From NCBI GenBank assembly GCA_947088515.1, contig CAMUHA010000148.1, positions 1-8,715 on the forward strand: a stretch of DNA of 8,715 nt. The letters run 5' to 3'. Position numbers and translations under genes: made by a program. The notes beneath the pieces were generated by a model. It worked only from the letters and a program-made list of their open reading frames with translations, had not been told where the DNA came from and searched no databases. Positions 6,194 through 8,715 of this stretch are shown here, piece after piece (position 1 is the first letter of the stretch; each line of letters begins with the position of its first letter). This DNA comes from an uncultured bacterium (GTDB taxonomy: Bacteria > Bacillota > Clostridia > Lachnospirales > Lachnospiraceae).

Positions 6194-6260
6194 GGTCTGG
6201 GCGGTGTAAAGGAAACGCTAAGAACGTAAGGTAATATTTTATTGAATGCAGGTGGAGCTT

Positions 6261-7514
6261 ATGGAATATATACACAGTAAAGATATTTTTCTGTTTATGA
6301 GGGATACGCTGAAACTGGTAGACCGCAGGGCAATGGACCACGGTTCCAGAGTGGCGTATTATTTATATAAAATGCTGGAATGTAAGGGCGTATATGAAAA
6401 GTTTGAGCTGGCCGATTTTGTTTTTATGGCTTCGCTGCACGATATTGGCGCTTACAAAACAGACAATTTAAAGGATTTGATACGATATGAGTTAAAGGAC
6501 CCCATGCCTCATGCAACTTATGGCTATCTGGTGTTTAAACATCTTTCGCCTTTAAGTGAACTGGCAACAGTCATTCTTTATCATCATACAGATTATTCTC
6601 AACTGGAGCTGCTTGACTATGAACAAAGAGAAATTGCTGCCTGTTTAAGCCTGGCGGAACGGGTTGATATTTTTTCTGTGGCGCTGGGAGAGAAGTTCGA
6701 TATCAGTATGTTTAACAAACAGGTAGGAACTGCAATCAGCAAAGAAGCCATGGAGCTGTTTGGGAAGGCGGTGCGGGAGAATGATGTCCTAAACAAAGTA
6801 AAAAGCGGCGACTATAAAGAGGAATTGGATGACATTATTGGCTATATGATTTTTACCAATGAGGATAAGCGTAAATATTTGGAAATGCTAATGTATTGTC
6901 AGGGATTTAAAAGTGAAAAAGCAGTGGTTAATTCCGTTATATGCACCTGTATAGCTGAGATGCTGGGGGTAAAGGCTGGATTAAGCCCGATAGAGAGGGA
7001 CCAGTTATATTACGGGGCTATTTTACATGATATTGGAATGATGGCAGTGCCAAGAGAAATCACGGATGCGCCCAGAGCGCTGACTGCCCAGGAATATGAC
7101 AAGGTAAAGAAACATGTGTATCTGGCTGAACGCATTCTGCAAAACAGAATGGCGCCTGAGGTAGTGGAAATTGTTGCAGCGCACCATGAGAGAAGTGATG
7201 GAAGTGGTTATCCAAGAGGGCTTAGGGAAATGCAGATGAACCAAAAACAGCAGATTTTGCAGCTTGCGGATTCTGTTACGGCTCTTCTTGGCAGAAGGTC
7301 TTACCGGTCAGCGTTCAGGGAGTCAGAAATGCTTGACATTATACAGGAAGAGGCTTCCAATGGAAAGTATAATAAGACAATTGCCAAGACATTGTTTGAT
7401 AATTATGATGACATTATGCAGCGGGTAAAGCTGCGTGCCGAAGAGACAATGGTTACATACCGCAGACTGAACCAGCAGTTTAAGAAGGTTTCCGATAAAC
7501 TGAAAGCACAATAG
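6261..7514 (+). CDS. Tandem HD / HD-GYP domain protein (putative phosphohydrolase or c-di-GMP-related)
   Basis: A 417-residue cytoplasmic protein with two HD folds. Domain 1 (about 15-145) keeps a full HD ligand set: His27 in DHGSRV, His60-Asp61 in LHDIG, His84 in PHATYG, His108-His109 in LYHHTDY and Asp136 in AERVD, but has no GYP loop. Domain 2 (about 217-390) is HD-GYP-like: LHDIG with His256-Asp257, His285 in KKHVYLAERIL, HHERSDGSGYPRGL (308-321) and Asp337 in LADSVTALL. Two family positions differ: Asn224 stands where the first His is expected (32 residues before the HD pair), and Met260 stands where HD-GYP proteins have Lys (HDIGK). HD-GYP domains hydrolyse c-di-GMP or related nucleotides; whether this one does is uncertain. 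ATG 6261 is preferred to ATG 6246 because AGGTGGAG (6250-6257) lies between them. No receiver or membrane domain is present. Confidence 0.85.
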   Translation: MEYIHSKDIFLFMRDTLKLVDRRAMDHGSRVAYYLYKMLECKGVYEKFELADFVFMASLHDIGAYKTDNLKDLIRYELKDPMPHATYGYLVFKHLSPLSELATVILYHHTDYSQLELLDYEQREIAACLSLAERVDIFSVALGEKFDISMFNKQVGTAISKEAMELFGKAVRENDVLNKVKSGDYKEELDDIIGYMIFTNEDKRKYLEMLMYCQGFKSEKAVVNSVICTCIAEMLGVKAGLSPIERDQLYYGAILHDIGMMAVPREITDAPRALTAQEYDKVKKHVYLAERILQNRMAPEVVEIVAAHHERSDGSGYPRGLREMQMNQKQQILQLADSVTALLGRRSYRSAFRESEMLDIIQEEASNGKYNKTIAKTLFDNYDDIMQRVKLRAEETMVTYRRLNQQFKKVSDKLKAQ

Positions 7515-7550
7515 GGGAAAGTGGAAACATAAGAAAAGGAAGAGGAAAAT

Positions 7551-8288
7551 ATGGGAAGATTTTTTAGCATTGAAAGTCCTTTGTTCAATTTTTTATCGAA
7601 GGTGGCGGATTTAATTTTACTTAATTTTTTAGCAATGCTCTGCTGTATACCTATTATAACAATAGGAGCTTCAATGACGGCGCTGAATTATGTGGCGTTA
7701 AAAATGGTCAGAGACGAAGAGTGCTATATCACAAGGGCATTTTTCAAGTCCTTTAAAGATAATTTTAAACAAGCAACGATTATCTGGATTATTCTTTTGG
7801 TGGGAATTGCGATTATTGCAGGAGATATATTTATATTTACTTATTCAACGCTTCAGTTTCCTGCCTGGCTTAAGATTGCCCTGATGTCAGTGGCCATTAT
7901 TGGTCTTTTTACCATTATGCACTTATTTCCCGTACTGGCAAAGTTTGACAATACTATTAAAAATACATTTAAAAATTCTCTTTTCATGGGAATTTTAAGC
8001 TTTCCCAAAACAGTTCTGATGATGGTGGTTTGGGCGCTTCCGCTTGTGCTTGCGGCATTCTTTTTTCAGATTTTTCCTATAATATTCTGCCTGGGAATTT
8101 CAGCGCCTGCTTACTTGTCGGCACGTTTGTATAACAACACTTTTAAACGGTTTGAGCCGGAAGAGACGCATATAACCAGCGATGAGGAATGGTCAATTGT
8201 TCTGGAAGAAGAAGCAGAAACAGCGGAAGAGGAAGAAAAAGAAATAACAGAGGCAGACCAGGTAACGGAAATTAAGAAAGCAAAATAA
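7551..8288 (+). CDS. DUF624 (YesL-like) integral membrane protein with acidic tail
   Basis: A 245-residue inner-membrane protein. The N-terminus MGRFFSIESPLFNFLSKVADLILLNFL, with the motif CCIPIITIGAS.TALNYV (31-48), is the signature of the DUF624/YesL family, whose members lie in carbohydrate-uptake clusters of Firmicutes; their molecular role is unknown. About five hydrophobic segments are visible, near 18-38, 74-98, 106-130, 147-170 and 171-192, with the late LSARLYNNTF block typical of the family. After residue 200 comes a 45-residue, strongly acidic Glu-rich tail, presumably cytoplasmic, that is longer than the family core needs. AGAGGA (7541-7546) lies 4 bases before ATG. Only 36 bases separate it from the HD-GYP stop, so the two are probably co-transcribed. 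Its position just before a multi-sugar ABC ATPase fits a link to sugar transport. Confidence 0.88.
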   Translation: MGRFFSIESPLFNFLSKVADLILLNFLAMLCCIPIITIGASMTALNYVALKMVRDEECYITRAFFKSFKDNFKQATIIWIILLVGIAIIAGDIFIFTYSTLQFPAWLKIALMSVAIIGLFTIMHLFPVLAKFDNTIKNTFKNSLFMGILSFPKTVLMMVVWALPLVLAAFFFQIFPIIFCLGISAPAYLSARLYNNTFKRFEPEETHITSDEEWSIVLEEEAETAEEEEKEITEADQVTEIKKAK

Positions 8289-8335
8289 TAATTTTGTGTA
8301 AAGTGTCTATTGCATCACGGCTTTTGTTGGTCAAG

Positions 8336-8365
8336 TTGTCGGGGATGGTTAAAATTGTTTATACT
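8336..8365 (+). promoter_or_regulatory. Candidate distal promoter for the ABC ATPase gene
   Basis: TTGTCG (-35, 8336-8341, 4 of 6), an 18-base spacer and TATACT (-10, 8360-8365, 5 of 6). It lies in the spacer after the DUF624 gene. Transcription would start near 8372, giving a leader of about 117 bases. Confidence 0.45.
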
Positions 8366-8414
8366 TATAAGCATTTTCAACAATGGAGGATAAAATATTT
8401 GTGGAATAATAGTA

Positions 8415-8443
8415 TAGGCAAGAACAGGAAACTCATGTATACT
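8415..8443 (+). promoter_or_regulatory. Candidate proximal promoter for the ABC ATPase gene
   Basis: TAGGCA (-35, 8415-8420, 4 of 6), a 17-base spacer and TATACT (-10, 8438-8443, 5 of 6). It shares the octamer TATACTTA with the distal candidate 78 bases upstream. A start near 8450 would leave a 39-base leader containing AAGGAGG. Confidence 0.45.
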
Positions 8444-8488
8444 TAATTCAGACTTGGTTGATTAAATATTTTAAGGAGGCTAACAAAA

Positions 8489-8715
8489 ATGGCAAGTTTA
8501 TCTTTAAAGAATATCTGCAAAGTATACCCCAATGGGTTTGAGGCAGTTAAAAACTTCAATCTTGAGATTAAGGATCAGGAGTTTATTATCTTCGTAGGAC
8601 CTTCAGGATGTGGTAAGTCCACCACATTACGTATGGTTGCAGGTCTGGAAGACATTTCTTCCGGTGAATTAAAAATTGGTGACAGAGTGGTTAATGATGT
8701 TGAGCCTAAGGACAG
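8489..8715 (+). CDS. ugpC: Multi-sugar ABC transporter ATP-binding protein (UgpC/MsmX-type), 3' truncated by window edge
   Basis: ATG 8489, preceded by a perfect AAGGAGG (8473-8479) at 9 bases, opens a frame that runs off the window after 75 codons. The reading MASLSLKNICKVYPNG..AVKNFNLEI, with Walker A GPSGCGKST (37-45) and then LRMVAGLEDISSGEL.IGD, is the N-terminus of the CUT1-type sugar importer ATPases (MsmX, MsiK, UgpC, MalK). In Gram-positive bacteria one such ATPase, encoded apart from the permeases, energises several sugar importers. It binds ATP at the cytoplasmic face of the permease pair. Walker B, the LSGGQ signature and the C-terminal regulatory TOBE domain are outside the window, so the substrate class rests on the N-terminus alone. 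Two promoter candidates upstream suggest independent expression from the DUF624 gene. Confidence 0.9.
   Translation, partial: MASLSLKNICKVYPNGFEAVKNFNLEIKDQEFIIFVGPSGCGKSTTLRMVAGLEDISSGELKIGDRVVNDVEPKD

Noticed and set aside
6246..6260. Longer HD-GYP start at ATG 6246
   Set aside because: The nearest SD-like bases are about 14 bases upstream, while AGGTGGAG fits ATG 6261.
1..8715. Defence system, prophage or mobile element
   Set aside because: No integrase, transposase, nuclease, toxin-antitoxin pair or terminal repeats are visible. All genes are typical chromosomal types.

Overview
The window comes from a low-to-moderate GC Gram-positive anaerobe, most likely a clostridial gut bacterium of the Lachnospiraceae (Blautia/Ruminococcus-like). 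The evidence is strong GGAGG-type ribosome binding sites before almost every gene, a two-subdomain MetRS of clostridial type, a fermentative D-lactate dehydrogenase, a YesL-type DUF624 membrane protein, and an MsmX/UgpC-type sugar ABC ATPase. The taxon is inferred from protein style and not from any search. All genes are on the + strand.

Layout. Positions 1-498 hold the C-terminal part of a sugar-associated ArsR-type regulator, cut by the window edge. A perfect 11-bp stem plus T4 terminator follows at 597-632, only 22 bases before metG (655-2631, methionyl-tRNA synthetase). metG ends at a long A/T-flanked terminator (2711-2750). Next is a monoacylglycerol-lipase-like alpha/beta hydrolase (2797-3741). 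It is followed by a short array of about 43-bp imperfect tandem repeats with a palindromic core (3756-3880). The last repeat carries the ribosome binding site of a small exported helical protein (3880-4407). A 162-bp spacer with two inverted repeats, one resembling a redox (Rex) operator, leads to ldhA (4570-5562).

A good extended -10 promoter at 5638-5666 then starts what looks like one transcription unit: a GNAT acetyltransferase (5699-6193), a tandem HD/HD-GYP protein (6261-7514) and a DUF624 membrane protein (7551-8288). After a 200-bp spacer with two promoter candidates, the window ends inside the gene for a multi-sugar ABC transporter ATPase (8489 to edge).

How it fits together. The mix is housekeeping (metG), fermentation (ldhA), lipid or ester hydrolysis, and carbohydrate-uptake genes at both ends (ArsR-type sugar regulator, DUF624, MsmX-type ATPase). 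The HD-GYP protein suggests a second-messenger or phosphohydrolase input. I see no phage, insertion sequence, CRISPR array, tRNA, rRNA or defence system. The most unusual items are the HD/HD-GYP protein, whose second (GYP) domain has lost one metal ligand and the signature Lys while its first domain keeps a full ligand set, and the palindromic tandem repeat that supplies a gene's translation start. Several start codons here were chosen downstream of the longest possible ORF because the Shine-Dalgarno sequence lies inside the longer reading.
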